Below, one piece after another: positions 32,045-41,904 of a stretch of DNA of 64,000 bases (position 1 is the stretch's first letter; each line of letters begins with the position of its first letter). Source of the DNA: Clostridium sp. TW13 (GTDB lineage: Bacteria > Bacillota > Clostridia > Clostridiales > Clostridiaceae); assembly GCF_024345225.1 (NCBI RefSeq), contig NZ_BROD01000001.1, forward strand, positions 3,732,516 through 3,796,515, given 5' to 3'. The notes below the pieces were generated by a model. The model did no database searches and was not told the origin of the DNA. It saw nothing but the letters and a program-made list of their open reading frames with translations. Made by a program: the position numbers and the translations under genes.

Positions 32045-33472
32045 TTACTTTTTGAACCAAGCATCATTCAAGCATCTAATAGCTTGTTCTATTTCATTGG
32101 TTGGTATTCCTTTATATGAAATTAAAACTCTAACTAATCCATTGCTGCTAGAAGAATTCTTTTCTATATAATACTTTGAGATAGGAGAGATATTTATATT
32201 AGCATAGCTTGCAAGATTAACAACTTCCGCCTCTGTCAAATTTGTTTTAATCTCTAAAATAACTCTCATTCCCGCACTACTTGTTATTAAATTCACCCTA
32301 TCTCCCATATAATTGTGAACTGCTTTTGTTATTATCTTATACTTATTTTCATAATGTCTTTTCATTTTTCTTAGATGACTTTCAAAATACCCCTGCTTCA
32401 TATACCTTGCTAAAGTAATTTGATTTAATTTTGAAGCGGTTTGAGAATGCATTCTATATTTTTCAAAGTATGCTTCTAGTAACCATTTAGGTAATACCAT
32501 AAAACTCACTCGTAAAGATGGAATAAACAGTTTTGAAAACGTCCCTAAATATATTACTCTATCAACTTTATCTAAACTTTTTAATGCAGGAATAGGCTTT
32601 CCAACAAATCGCATTTCACTATCATAATCATCCTCAATAATAATTCCATCGTTTTCTTGAGCCCAATTTAAGAGCTGCAATCTATTTTTTGCAGACATAA
32701 TTACTCCTTTTGGAAATTGATGTGATGGAGTAGCAAAAACAATTTTGCAGTCTTTATTATTTTCAAGTTGCCCCACGTCTAGCCCCTCCATACCTACATT
32801 AATTGGTTGAATATTAAACTGATTTCTCTCAAAAATATATCTTATATAACTACTCCCTGGCTCTTCCATCCCAATACACTCAAAATTCTCTCGTAACATC
32901 TGACAAATTAAATTTAAACAATACTGGGTTCCTGCTCCTACAATTATTTGATTTGGTTGGCAATGAACTCCTCTATTCTCAAAGATATATTTTGCAAGTT
33001 CACAACGCAATTCATATTCACCCTGAGGATCACCATAGCTTAACATACTTTCAAACTCTTTATTTAAAATTGAATTAATTATACGCTTTAGTGGTTTTAC
33101 ATCATAACATTCCTTGTCCATATACAATGGTGCAAAATCATACTTAAATTTCATTTTTGCATCACTATTCTCATCTGTAAATCTTGATGAATCTATAAAT
33201 TTATCTTCTCTTAATAATTCGAACTGTATTTCCTCAACCAAATAACCAACCTTAGGAATTCTTTTCACATACCCTTCAGAATATAATTGCTCATATGCAG
33301 ATTCAACAGTGTTTTTACTAAGTTGAAGACTTTGTGATAGTTTTCTGAGTGATGGTAACTTTTCGTTTCCTTTAATATTTCCATTAATAATCTCTTGTTT
33401 TATATACTCATATAACTGATAGTATATAGGTTTATCTGCTGTTTTATCTATAAGTGGACTAAAAGAAAACAT
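32045..33472 (-). CDS. MocR/PdxR-family regulator (GntR HTH plus aminotransferase-like domain)
   Basis: 475 residues from ATG 33472 (AAGGAG nine bases upstream). N-terminal GntR winged helix with KPIYYQLYEYIKQEIINGNI and LPSLRKLSQSLQLSKNTVES, then a fold-type I aminotransferase domain holding the PLP-binding lysine in GTFSKLFIPSLRVSF. MocR proteins use PLP or an amino-acid adduct as effector; PdxR controls vitamin B6 synthesis. No pdx genes are adjacent. It is divergent from the DUF1847 gene, its most probable target. Confidence 0.85.
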   Translation of the reverse strand: MFSFSPLIDKTADKPIYYQLYEYIKQEIINGNIKGNEKLPSLRKLSQSLQLSKNTVESAYEQLYSEGYVKRIPKVGYLVEEIQFELLREDKFIDSSRFTDENSDAKMKFKYDFAPLYMDKECYDVKPLKRIINSILNKEFESMLSYGDPQGEYELRCELAKYIFENRGVHCQPNQIIVGAGTQYCLNLICQMLRENFECIGMEEPGSSYIRYIFERNQFNIQPINVGMEGLDVGQLENNKDCKIVFATPSHQFPKGVIMSAKNRLQLLNWAQENDGIIIEDDYDSEMRFVGKPIPALKSLDKVDRVIYLGTFSKLFIPSLRVSFMVLPKWLLEAYFEKYRMHSQTASKLNQITLARYMKQGYFESHLRKMKRHYENKYKIITKAVHNYMGDRVNLITSSAGMRVILEIKTNLTEAEVVNLASYANINISPISKYYIEKNSSSSNGLVRVLISYKGIPTNEIEQAIRCLNDAWFKK

Positions 33473-33617
33473 GATTCTCATCTCCTTCTGTACCCATAAT
33501 TTTATAAAATCTGTACCTTTTATATAGGACAAAATTTAACTATATTATAGATGTTAATGTATTTTCTAACAACCATAGTTAACCCAAATACAAAATTAAA
33601 GGAGGAAATTATTAATT

Positions 33618-34235
33618 ATGTACAACTGTGCTTTATGCTCAATTCATGCATGTAGTAGTGGTAAATTAGATATGGCTCCAAAAAACTGTCCATGTTTAAA
33701 TGATGAGATGGATGAAATAAAATCATTATATAAAGATGAAGAAAATCATAATATTGCCCAAGCTTCTTCTTTAATTGTAAGTGACTCTTATGGAACAAAA
33801 ACAAGATTAGAAGAAACAATTGCCTTTGCAAAGAAATGTGGGTATAAGAAAATAGGATTAGCTTTTTGCATAGGATTGGTTGAAGAAAGCAAGATTATTA
33901 GTAAGGTGCTTTCCTATCATGGGTTTGAAGTAAGTTCTGTAATATGTAAAAACGGACACCTTTCTAGAGAGTTAATTGATATAAATAATACAAAAGTAGC
34001 TATGTGTAACCCAATTGGCCAAGCAACATTTTTAAATGAATCTGAAACAGAGCTTAATATCATTGTTGGTCTATGTGTTGGACACGATTCTTTATTTATA
34101 AAATATTCAAAAGCTCCTGTAACTATCTTTGCTGTAAAAGATAGAGTTTTATGCCACAATCCTTTAGCAGTAATATATCAAGCAGATACTTACTACAAAG
34201 ATAAACTATTTCCTGAGGATATTAATCAAAAATAG
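33618..34235 (+). CDS. DUF1847 cysteine-rich metal-binding protein
   Basis: 205 residues. N-terminal cysteine cluster CALCSIHACSSG and CPCLND, followed by the DUF1847 core: LEETIAFAKKCGYKKIGLAF, VICKNGHLSRE, MCNPIGQATFLN and NIIVGLCVGHDSLFIKYS. The six or more conserved cysteines imply an iron-sulfur or zinc site. Found mostly in anaerobes; function unknown. Divergent from a MocR regulator. RBS AAAGGAGG. Confidence 0.85.
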   Translation: MYNCALCSIHACSSGKLDMAPKNCPCLNDEMDEIKSLYKDEENHNIAQASSLIVSDSYGTKTRLEETIAFAKKCGYKKIGLAFCIGLVEESKIISKVLSYHGFEVSSVICKNGHLSRELIDINNTKVAMCNPIGQATFLNESETELNIIVGLCVGHDSLFIKYSKAPVTIFAVKDRVLCHNPLAVIYQADTYYKDKLFPEDINQK

Positions 34236-34283
34236 AATATCTAAAATAAAAACTTATACTTCAACTAATATTATAAGCACATA

Positions 34284-34317
34284 AAAAAATCGCAAATTCA
34301 GTGAACTGCGATTTTTT
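34284..34317. terminator. bidirectional terminator
   Basis: AAAAAATCGCA / TGCGATTTTTT stem with a 12-base loop that is itself partly palindromic, between convergent genes. Confidence 0.9.
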
Positions 34318-34349
34318 TATTTTTATTATATTTTCTTCTTAATTTAAAA

Positions 34350-34934
34350 TTATAATGTCTCTGCAACTATTTTTGCTATCTCATTTAAATAATCCCCACG
34401 AGTTTCATCAGAAACATATGGAACTGCTCCAAAGAAAGCATGTTTTACGTCCTCTATGCCACTAAAATTGAATATACTTTGATCTGTTGTTTGTTTCATT
34501 GAATCATGCATTCCATTTGCAGCATACACTTCATTTGGTGTTCCTGTTGTACAGAATAGCAGTCCCTTTTTACCTTTTAATAATCCATTTATAACTCCAT
34601 CTACAGATTCATAAGCAAAGCCATATGAAAAAACTCTATCAACATATCCTTTTAATATCGCCGGAACTGAAGCCCACCAAACTGGATAGATAAAGGTAAT
34701 AACATCTGCCCATTTTACATGTTCTTGTTCTGCTGCAATATCTTCTGGTACCCTTCCACTTTGAAATGCTTCAAAATCTGATGGTTTAAGTATTGGATCA
34801 AAGCCCATTTCATATAAATTACGAACTACTACCTTTGCTCCCTTTTCTTCAGACGCTTTAACCACAGTATCTAATATCCCTTTTCCAAAACTTTTTGGAT
34901 TTGGATGTGCAAAAATTATTAAATGATTCATCAT
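34350..34934 (-). CDS. NAD(P)H-dependent quinone/flavin oxidoreductase (flavodoxin-like fold)
   Basis: 194 residues. FMN-site features of the MdaB/YwrO/KefF family: IIFAHPNPKSFGKGI at the N-terminus, FIYPVWWASVPAILKGYVDR in the middle and FCTTGTPNEVY later. Reduces quinones or similar acceptors by two electrons with an FMN cofactor. Cytoplasmic. RBS GGAGG; ATG ATG pair at the start, either could be used. Confidence 0.85.
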   Translation of the reverse strand: MMNHLIIFAHPNPKSFGKGILDTVVKASEEKGAKVVVRNLYEMGFDPILKPSDFEAFQSGRVPEDIAAEQEHVKWADVITFIYPVWWASVPAILKGYVDRVFSYGFAYESVDGVINGLLKGKKGLLFCTTGTPNEVYAANGMHDSMKQTTDQSIFNFSGIEDVKHAFFGAVPYVSDETRGDYLNEIAKIVAETL

Positions 34935-35102
34935 TAATTCCTCCTTTATTTATAAGTTAAAATCTAATATCTAGATATACTTTGATATCTTCAACTAAAA
35001 TCTCTTATAAAAATATATCTAACTAAATACATAAATTAATATTTCCTTAAGCTCAAAATATAATTCTCAAATATAACCTATAGAAAAATTCTTAATATTA
35101 AA

Positions 35103-35474
35103 CTATCTGCTTAAAATTAGCATAATCATTGCTAAAATAGCTAACCCACCCTGTGTAAATATTATTTTCTTATTAGCTGTAATTGAACCATATATAGCAG
35201 CTACTATTACACAGCTTAAGAAGAAATATCTTAATGGATTCACCATCACTGCTGGTGAAACAAAACTCCAAAGTAACCCTGCCGCTAAAAATCCATTATA
35301 TAATCCTTGATTAGCGAACATAACTCCAACTTCTTTTTTCTCAAGTAACTTACTATCTAAATCAAAGGCTTTTTTAGCAACGGAAGATTGAATAAAAAAC
35401 ATCTCAAGTAACATTATAAAAATATGTTCAACTGCTACTGCACAAATTAAAATGGCTAAAATTATTTCTATCAT
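35103..35474 (-). CDS. DUF1304 membrane protein
   Basis: 123 residues from ATG 35474 (AAGGAG eight bases upstream). Four membrane helices and the DUF1304 signatures AVAVEHIFIMLLEMF, FANQGLYNGFLAAGLLW and VIVAAIYGSITANKKI. Function unknown. Same strand as the quinone reductase but 170 bases upstream, possibly one transcript. Confidence 0.85.
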   Translation of the reverse strand: MIEIILAILICAVAVEHIFIMLLEMFFIQSSVAKKAFDLDSKLLEKKEVGVMFANQGLYNGFLAAGLLWSFVSPAVMVNPLRYFFLSCVIVAAIYGSITANKKIIFTQGGLAILAMIMLILSR

Positions 35475-35661
35475 ATAAATTACTCCTTTATTGCTTCTAA
35501 ATTTAATATAAATAAAATTCATTGTTATAAATTATATTGTATACAACCTTTATTTATTTGTCAATTATATTTGTACTAGAATTAATATTGATATTCCAAG
35601 ACTTTAGAAAAAGAACTTCATGTAGAATTTCGTCCAATTAAGCACTAGCAATTTAATGTAT

Positions 35662-35702
35662 ATGTCAAAGGGTGCCACACTTCTTGTAGCACCCTTTGAC
35701 AT
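35662..35702. terminator. strong hairpin between DUF1304 and the hydrolase gene
   Basis: 14-bp perfect stem ATGTCAAAGGGTGC / GCACCCTTTGACAT with a 13-base loop. No T-run follows on either strand, so it may be a terminator of unusual form or a small repeat. Core GGGTGCCACA is shared with 11749-11787. Confidence 0.55.
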
Positions 35703-35747
35703 GACCCTAAACTTATCAACCACACTCGTTAAAACATACATCCACTA

Positions 35748-36656
35748 CTATTTCCTATGCTTATATAAATAATTAGTTACAACTTCACAGTACTTATCAG
35801 GTTCTTCTACTCTAACGTAATGCCCTGAGAAATCAAACATAATCACTTCAGAATCTTTTACTCTACTTATAAATTCTTTAGTTTGAATTTCACAGGTTAT
35901 AGGATCATATTTCCCTTTAAGCAACAAACATGGCTTATTTATATTTTCTAGTTCTGAAAACACATCCTTGTATACTCTCCAATCACTAAGTAATCTCCAC
36001 CTTGTATTGCAGGATTTTGCCCACAGAATTCCACCATCCGTAGTACTCATAGCTATTTTCTCAATAATCTGCTTGTCATCACCAAACCACATAAAGTTAT
36101 TTGCATTGGCTCCAAGTTCATTTATTACTTCCATAAGTAATTTATTGATTTGTTTATAATCTTTAACCTCTTCTAATTCTTTTAAATATTTTTCTGCTGA
36201 TTCTGAACCACCTAACTTAATCAATTCATCTACTGCAGCCTTTAACATTGAACGCTCTGAAAGTTCAAAACTAAAAGACGGGCATTCATATATCATGGTT
36301 TCAATAGAATCTGGATATAAATTAGCATAAAGAACAGCTAAATATCCACCAAATGAATGACTAAGTAATGACCAGCTTTTTATATTCAACTTTTTTCTCA
36401 GTTCTTCAAAATCCTCAATGATATCTTCAAGAGAAATACTTTCTTCCTCTGAAATTCCTTCTGATCTCCAAACACCTCTTTGATCTGGAGCTATAATCCT
36501 AAAATTCTTTGATAATTTATTTCCCTGATATTCAATAAAATCTGCAGCACCAATGCCACCTGGTCCACCATGAATAAACAACAATGCTGGAGCTGATTCC
36601 TCCCCTAGAACTTCTGTATAAAGTTCTTTGCCTCTAATTTTATAACAATTACTCAT
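35748..36656 (-). CDS. alpha/beta-hydrolase, proline iminopeptidase-like
   Basis: 302 residues. Oxyanion-hole motif FIHGGPGG at residue 27, nucleophile elbow SHSFGGYLAVLYA near residue 100, catalytic Asp in LLKGKYDPITCE near 250 and His in FSGHYVRVEEP near 278: a complete triad. HGGPGG and PDQRG place it with proline iminopeptidases and related S33 hydrolases. Cleaves an N-terminal proline or a related amide/ester bond. RBS AGGAGA. The divergent TetR gene at 36834 may regulate it. Confidence 0.85.
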   Translation of the reverse strand: MSNCYKIRGKELYTEVLGEESAPALLFIHGGPGGIGAADFIEYQGNKLSKNFRIIAPDQRGVWRSEGISEEESISLEDIIEDFEELRKKLNIKSWSLLSHSFGGYLAVLYANLYPDSIETMIYECPSFSFELSERSMLKAAVDELIKLGGSESAEKYLKELEEVKDYKQINKLLMEVINELGANANNFMWFGDDKQIIEKIAMSTTDGGILWAKSCNTRWRLLSDWRVYKDVFSELENINKPCLLLKGKYDPITCEIQTKEFISRVKDSEVIMFDFSGHYVRVEEPDKYCEVVTNYLYKHRK

Positions 36657-36833
36657 TTAATTTTCTCCTAATAACAAATCAATTTTTTCCAATCTTATCA
36701 ACTCTAGTATATCAAAATAAAGTAATTTACTCACATTCTATTATGCTTTATTTTGTCCTATTATAAACTAAGTTTATTGTTGACAAGCTAATGCTATTAG
36801 GAGTATTCTTTAAAAGAGAACGGAGGTTTTCTA

Positions 36834-37427
36834 ATGCAATATTTAAAGGATGAAGTTAGGGATAAAATAAGAAAAGAAGCTATAAAGGAATTCCGAACTG
36901 TAGGCTATAAAGGTGCATCCATAAGGACCATAGCTTCAAATTCTAATACATCTGTAGGAAATCTATACAAATACTTTGACAGTAAAGAAGCTTTATATGA
37001 AGACATTATTGGCTCTGTATATAATAGACTTATGAATTATATAAATCAATTTCATGAAGTTGAATTAAATGATAAAGCTTGCAACGTATTTTATAAGCTC
37101 ACTGAAGAAGTAACTGGAATCTTTAAAGAGAGTAGTTTAGAAATAGCTATATTACTTAATAAAAGTCAAGGTTCTAAATATGAGAACTGTAAAAATACCT
37201 TTATAGATTTTGTTACTAAAATAGTCACTGATATTATGTGCTACCATCTATCTACACAAGGGAAGGTTCTTCAAGATAATTTTCTTATATATTTACTTGC
37301 AAATAATCTTGTTGAAAGCATTTCTATTATCGTGGACCAAAAAAATGATGGTGAAGAAGTCAGAAGTTTAATATTAAGTATAATTGACATCCTATACAAA
37401 GATATAGAAAAAAAACTCAATGTATAA
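36834..37427 (+). CDS. TetR-family transcriptional regulator
   Basis: 197 residues. HTH reads GYKGASIRTIASNSNTSVGN followed by LYKYFDSKEALYEDIIGSVY, the TetR signature. The C-terminal half is a helical ligand domain. It is divergent from the hydrolase and 161 bases upstream of the MacB-like ABC system on the same strand, which is the more typical TetR target. RBS GGAGG. Confidence 0.9.
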   Translation: MQYLKDEVRDKIRKEAIKEFRTVGYKGASIRTIASNSNTSVGNLYKYFDSKEALYEDIIGSVYNRLMNYINQFHEVELNDKACNVFYKLTEEVTGIFKESSLEIAILLNKSQGSKYENCKNTFIDFVTKIVTDIMCYHLSTQGKVLQDNFLIYLLANNLVESISIIVDQKNDGEEVRSLILSIIDILYKDIEKKLNV

Positions 37428-37588
37428 TTGATTTAATCTGTTACTTAATCTTTGGTATCTCCAAAAATAAGTAAGCAATATTCCAGTGTAGTGAATAATG
37501 CTATTTATTCTTAAGAACCTTGAGTAACAGTTATTTTTAAATTCAAAAGAGAACAACGGTTCAGAAATAGTTACATAGGAGGTAATTT

Positions 37589-38293
37589 ATGAGTAGTTTC
37601 ATAGAAGTAAAAAATGTAAAGAAAAGCTACAACGTAGGTGAAGTAGCAATAACAGCAGTTGACGATGTTTCTTTTTCAATAGGTAAAGGTGAACTTGTTA
37701 TAATTTTAGGTGCAAGTGGGGCAGGAAAATCCACCATCCTTAATCTTATTGGGGGCATGGATCATGTAACAGAGGGCAGTATTTTTATAGATGGTAACGA
37801 CATAAGCAAATATAATAAAAAAATGCTAACCCAGTATAGAAGAGAAGATATTGGCTTTGTATTTCAATTTTATAATCTAGTTCAAAACCTAAATGCAGTT
37901 GAAAATGTGGAACTTGCAGTAGAAATATGCAAAAATCCTATGGATCCTGTTGAAGTACTAAAAAATGTTGGTCTTGAGCATAGACTGTATAATTTCCCAT
38001 CACAACTTTCCGGAGGAGAACAACAAAGAGTGTCTATTGCCAGAGCTCTTGCAAAGAATCCTAAACTACTTCTTTGTGATGAACCTACAGGAGCACTTGA
38101 TTATAATACAGGAAAATCCATACTAAAGTTACTTTCAGACACAGTTAAGAAATATAACATGACAGTAGTAATAATAACTCATAATTCAGCTATAGCACCA
38201 ATTGCAGATAAAGTCATAACAGTTAAAAGCGGTAAAATTGAGAGCATTAAAGAAAACCCTAATCCAGTATCTATAGAAAGCATTGAGTGGTAA
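37589..38293 (+). CDS. ABC transporter ATPase (MacB/LolD type)
   Basis: 234 residues. Walker [15 protein letters not shown]-loop [10 protein letters not shown], signature [20 protein letters not shown], Walker [13 protein letters not shown] and switch His in IITHN. This is the MacB/LolD/BceA subgroup that drives FtsX-type mechanotransmission permeases rather than classical channels. RBS AGGAGG. It ends four bases before the large permease gene, so the two form an operon. Confidence 0.95.
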   Translation: MSSFIEVKNVKKSYNVGEVAITAVDDVSFSIGKGELVIILGASGAGKSTILNLIGGMDHVTEGSIFIDGNDISKYNKKMLTQYRREDIGFVFQFYNLVQNLNAVENVELAVEICKNPMDPVEVLKNVGLEHRLYNFPSQLSGGEQQRVSIARALAKNPKLLLCDEPTGALDYNTGKSILKLLSDTVKKYNMTVVIITHNSAIAPIADKVITVKSGKIESIKENPNPVSIESIEW

Positions 38294-38297
38294 GCAT

Positions 38298-41200
38298 ATG
38301 AGAAAGTCATTTTTTAAGAACTTATTTCGAGATATAAAAAAGACTCTCTCTAGATTTTTATCTATAGTGATAATCATAGCCATTGGTGTATCTTTTTATG
38401 CAGGTGTTAGATCAACCAGTCCAGACATGAAAAAGTCTGGAGATATTTATTTTGAACAAAATAATCTTATGGATTATAAACTAATCTCTACTTTAGGTCT
38501 TACTGATGCTGATTTAAAAGCAGTGAAGGATGTTCAAGGTGTAGCTGATGCCAAAGGTTCATATTCCTTAGATGCAGTTACAGAAAAAGATGAAAAATCA
38601 TTAGTTTTAAACATCAATTCAGTTCCAGACCAAGATGAAATCAATAAAATAAAACTGTTAAGTGGTAGGCTACCTTCTAACGCTAATGAAGCTGTAGTAG
38701 AAGCTAAATTTTTAAAGGAATATAAGCTAAATCTAGGTGATTCTATTGAAATAAAATCAGGTACTGATAAAAAAATAGAGGACAATCTCACAAATACTAA
38801 GTTCACTATAGTTGGAACAGCTCAGTCTCCCCTATATATTTCAGCACAGAGACAATTAAGTTCCATAGGAAATGGTGCTGTTAGAGGATTTATGTATATA
38901 CTTCCTTCTGTATTCAAAAGTGAGGTTTACACTGAAATCTACGTTAAGACAAATTCTAATGAATCAAAAGAAAGCTTATCAAACAATGAAGAATATAAAA
39001 CTTCAGTAGAAAAACTTGAAGAAAAGCTTAAATCTCTTGGAGAAGAACGAGGAAAAATACGTTATCAAGAAGTCTTAGATTCAGCAAACAAAAAAATTCA
39101 AGAAGCTGAAGATAAGCTTAATAAAGGTAAAAAGGAAGCCGAAACAAAGTTTACTGATGGTTATAAGGCCTTAGATGATGCAAAAAATAAACTTACAAAA
39201 GGTGAGCAAGATTTAAAAGATAATGAAGCTCTTTTCAATCAGAAAATGAAAGATGGAGAAAAGCAAATTGAAGATGGCAAAAATGCTCTATCAGCTGGAG
39301 AAAATCAATTAAATTCAAAAGCTAAAGAATTAGAAGCGGGTAAACTTCAATTACAGCAGGCAAAGATTAAGCTTCAGACTGGTGAAAACAACTTAATTGC
39401 TGGAAAGCAAAAAGCTGCTTCTAATATTGATAGTGCTGTAGCAGGAGAAGTTGCAAAAGCTAAAGCCCTTATAGATTCAGCTCCAAATAACCCTATATAT
39501 ATTGCTAAATATAATACTATAAAACACTTTTATGAAAATGATATAAAAGGAAAGAATTTCGACACTATCTATGATTCTCTGAAGCAAAGTGGAATGATAT
39601 CCTTATTTAGTGGAAGTTTCGATATACAAGCTTTAAAAAATACCTTTGATAATTCAGAGAAACAAATAGCTTCTGGCAAACAACAACTAGCTGCTAATGA
39701 AAAAGCTCTTGCAGAAGGAGAAGCTAAAATAAATGCTGGAAGATCAGAATTGGAAAAGAATAAAGCAAAAATTGCCCAGGGAGAATTAGCTCTTAGTAAA
39801 GCTAAAGCAGATGGGCTAAATAAATTAACTCAAGGAAAACTTACTCTTGAAAATGGGAAAAAAGAACTTGAAAAAAACACACTTAAAATTAAAACTGAAG
39901 AAGAAAAAGCAAAAAAACAAATATCTGATGGAGAAGCTGAAATCAGTAAGAACAAACAAAAACTTAAAGATTTGAAAAATCCAGAATGGTATGTATTAGG
40001 AAGAAACGCTAACGTAGGATATGAAACCTATAGACAAGATAGTGATAGAATTGATAACATAGGCAAGGCCTTCCCTCTTATATTTTTCTTAGTTGCAGCC
40101 TTGGTAAGTCTTACAACCATGACAAGAATGGTTCAAGAAAACAGAATAGAAATAGGTACTTTCAAAGCATTAGGTTATTCTAGACTAGCTATAATTTCGC
40201 ACTATTTGATATACTCATTTGCTGCCAGTCTTATTGGAAGCTTGCTTGGTATATCCTTTGGATTTAAGCTATTCCCACCACTAATAATGAATGCCTATAG
40301 TTCCCTGTACTCTATTCCAAATAAAGTAGCATTCTTTAATGTAGGAATTGCCTTGCAGGCATGTTTAATTGCAATATTATTTACTACAATAGCTGCAGTT
40401 GGTGCAACTGTGGAAGAATTAAGAGAAGTTCCAGCTTCATTGTTAAGACCTAAGCCACCTAAGGCTGGTAAAAAAATATTACTTGAATATATGCCTTTTG
40501 TATGGAAAAAACTTAAATTCACTCAAAAAGTTACTGCAAGAAATATCTTTAGATATAAGCAAAGATTCTTTATGACAGTAATAGGTATAGGTGCTTGTAC
40601 TGGTTTGATGGTAACAGGCTTTGGTCTTAAAGAAGGTATAGTAGGAGCAACACAAAGACAATTCAATGAAATATACAAGTATCAGATGACAACTTCACTT
40701 AAGGACACTATTAATTTTGAAGAAAAAGATGATTTAAAAAATAAAATTTCAAAAGATTCTAATATAAAATCAACATTATTCTACTACTCAAAAAATAGTA
40801 CTGCAAAAAAAGTAGATTCATCTAGTGAGGATGCTTATTTAATAGTACCTGAGAACAATACTGACATTAATCAATACATTGAATTGTCAAATAAGGATGG
40901 AAATTTAAAACTAGATGATAATGGAGTTATCATCACTCAAAAGCTTTCAAAGCTTATAAATAAAAAGTTAGGTGATACCTTTGAACTAACTGTAGATAAT
41001 AAAGTTTATAATGTAAAAATATCTGCTATAACAGAGCATTATATACAACACTATATTTACATGAGTCCTAATTATTATAAAAAGGTCACTGGTAAAGACC
41101 CTGTGGTAAATAGTTTCTATGGACTTTTGAAAAATACTTCAGAAGCTAGTGAAGAAATTTTATCAAAGGATTTACAAACAATAGATAAAATAAACTCCAC

Positions 41201-41651
41201 AACTTTTAAAAACAATGTGAAATTTGACTTTAATAGAAGTATGAGCAGTATAAACTCTGTTGTATTAATTCTTATAATTTCAGCAGGAATTCTAGCCTTT
41301 GTAGTGATCTACAACCTAACAAACATTAATATTAATGAACGTAGAAGAGAGCTTGCTACAATTAAACTTTTAGGTTTCTATAATAATGAATTAGCTGCTT
41401 ATATTTATAGAGAAAATATAATCCTTACTGTTTTAGGAAGCTTAGCTGGTATATTTATAGGTATCTTCCTAGACACTTATGTAGTTTCAACAGCAGAAAC
41501 AAATGTAATGATGTTTATGAGAAGCATAAGTCCAATCTACTTCTTATATTCAATACTACTTACACTATTCTTCTCTATTGTTGTAAATGTAGCTATGTAC
41601 AAAAGGTTTGATAAAATTGATATGATTGAATCCCTTAAGAGTGCAGAGTAA
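38298..41651 (+). CDS. large FtsX-family ABC permease with central coiled coil
   Basis: 1117 residues from ATG 38298, four bases after the ATPase stop. One membrane helix at about 17-37, a MacB-type periplasmic core, then a coiled coil from about 240 to 565 built of repeating K-L-x-x-G-K/E-x-x-L units, three helices at about 588-710, another at about 765, a second extracellular core, and three final FtsX helices at about 980-1110. Duplicated FtsX layout resembling eight- to ten-helix permeases that export or sense at the cell surface. The long extracellular coiled coil is a striking insertion. Substrate unknown. Confidence 0.85.
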   Translation: MRKSFFKNLFRDIKKTLSRFLSIVIIIAIGVSFYAGVRSTSPDMKKSGDIYFEQNNLMDYKLISTLGLTDADLKAVKDVQGVADAKGSYSLDAVTEKDEKSLVLNINSVPDQDEINKIKLLSGRLPSNANEAVVEAKFLKEYKLNLGDSIEIKSGTDKKIEDNLTNTKFTIVGTAQSPLYISAQRQLSSIGNGAVRGFMYILPSVFKSEVYTEIYVKTNSNESKESLSNNEEYKTSVEKLEEKLKSLGEERGKIRYQEVLDSANKKIQEAEDKLNKGKKEAETKFTDGYKALDDAKNKLTKGEQDLKDNEALFNQKMKDGEKQIEDGKNALSAGENQLNSKAKELEAGKLQLQQAKIKLQTGENNLIAGKQKAASNIDSAVAGEVAKAKALIDSAPNNPIYIAKYNTIKHFYENDIKGKNFDTIYDSLKQSGMISLFSGSFDIQALKNTFDNSEKQIASGKQQLAANEKALAEGEAKINAGRSELEKNKAKIAQGELALSKAKADGLNKLTQGKLTLENGKKELEKNTLKIKTEEEKAKKQISDGEAEISKNKQKLKDLKNPEWYVLGRNANVGYETYRQDSDRIDNIGKAFPLIFFLVAALVSLTTMTRMVQENRIEIGTFKALGYSRLAIISHYLIYSFAASLIGSLLGISFGFKLFPPLIMNAYSSLYSIPNKVAFFNVGIALQACLIAILFTTIAAVGATVEELREVPASLLRPKPPKAGKKILLEYMPFVWKKLKFTQKVTARNIFRYKQRFFMTVIGIGACTGLMVTGFGLKEGIVGATQRQFNEIYKYQMTTSLKDTINFEEKDDLKNKISKDSNIKSTLFYYSKNSTAKKVDSSSEDAYLIVPENNTDINQYIELSNKDGNLKLDDNGVIITQKLSKLINKKLGDTFELTVDNKVYNVKISAITEHYIQHYIYMSPNYYKKVTGKDPVVNSFYGLLKNTSEASEEILSKDLQTIDKINSTTFKNNVKFDFNRSMSSINSVVLILIISAGILAFVVIYNLTNININERRRELATIKLLGFYNNELAAYIYRENIILTVLGSLAGIFIGIFLDTYVVSTAETNVMMFMRSISPIYFLYSILLTLFFSIVVNVAMYKRFDKIDMIESLKSAE

Positions 41652-41685
41652 TTTGTAATATTAATAAAATTTCGACAATACTAAA

Positions 41686-41729
41686 AAAAGAGTACAAAAT
41701 CGAAGTAATATGCGATTTTGTACTCTTTT
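41686..41729 (+). terminator. terminator of the MacB-like operon
   Basis: 17-bp perfect stem AAAAGAGTACAAAATCG / CGATTTTGTACTCTTTT with a ten-base loop; T-rich continuation. Confidence 0.95.
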
Positions 41730-41746
41730 AGTTTTAATCATGTAAA

Positions 41747-41807
41747 GCATCTAAAAATACATAGTTTTCTATATGATGGATATAAATGTATGTACCTTTC
41801 TGATGCC
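41747..41807. repeat. dispersed imperfect hairpin repeat, copy 4
   Basis: Bounded by gcatctaaaaatac and cctttctgatgcc, matching the ends of copy 1 and copy 2. Intergenic. Confidence 0.45.
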
Positions 41808-41904
41808 TAATAAACAATCTATATACTGGTATTTCCTAATTATATGCTATAAAATATAATTATATCAATATTTATCCAAATAATTATATATTCAAGGGGG
41901 ACTT

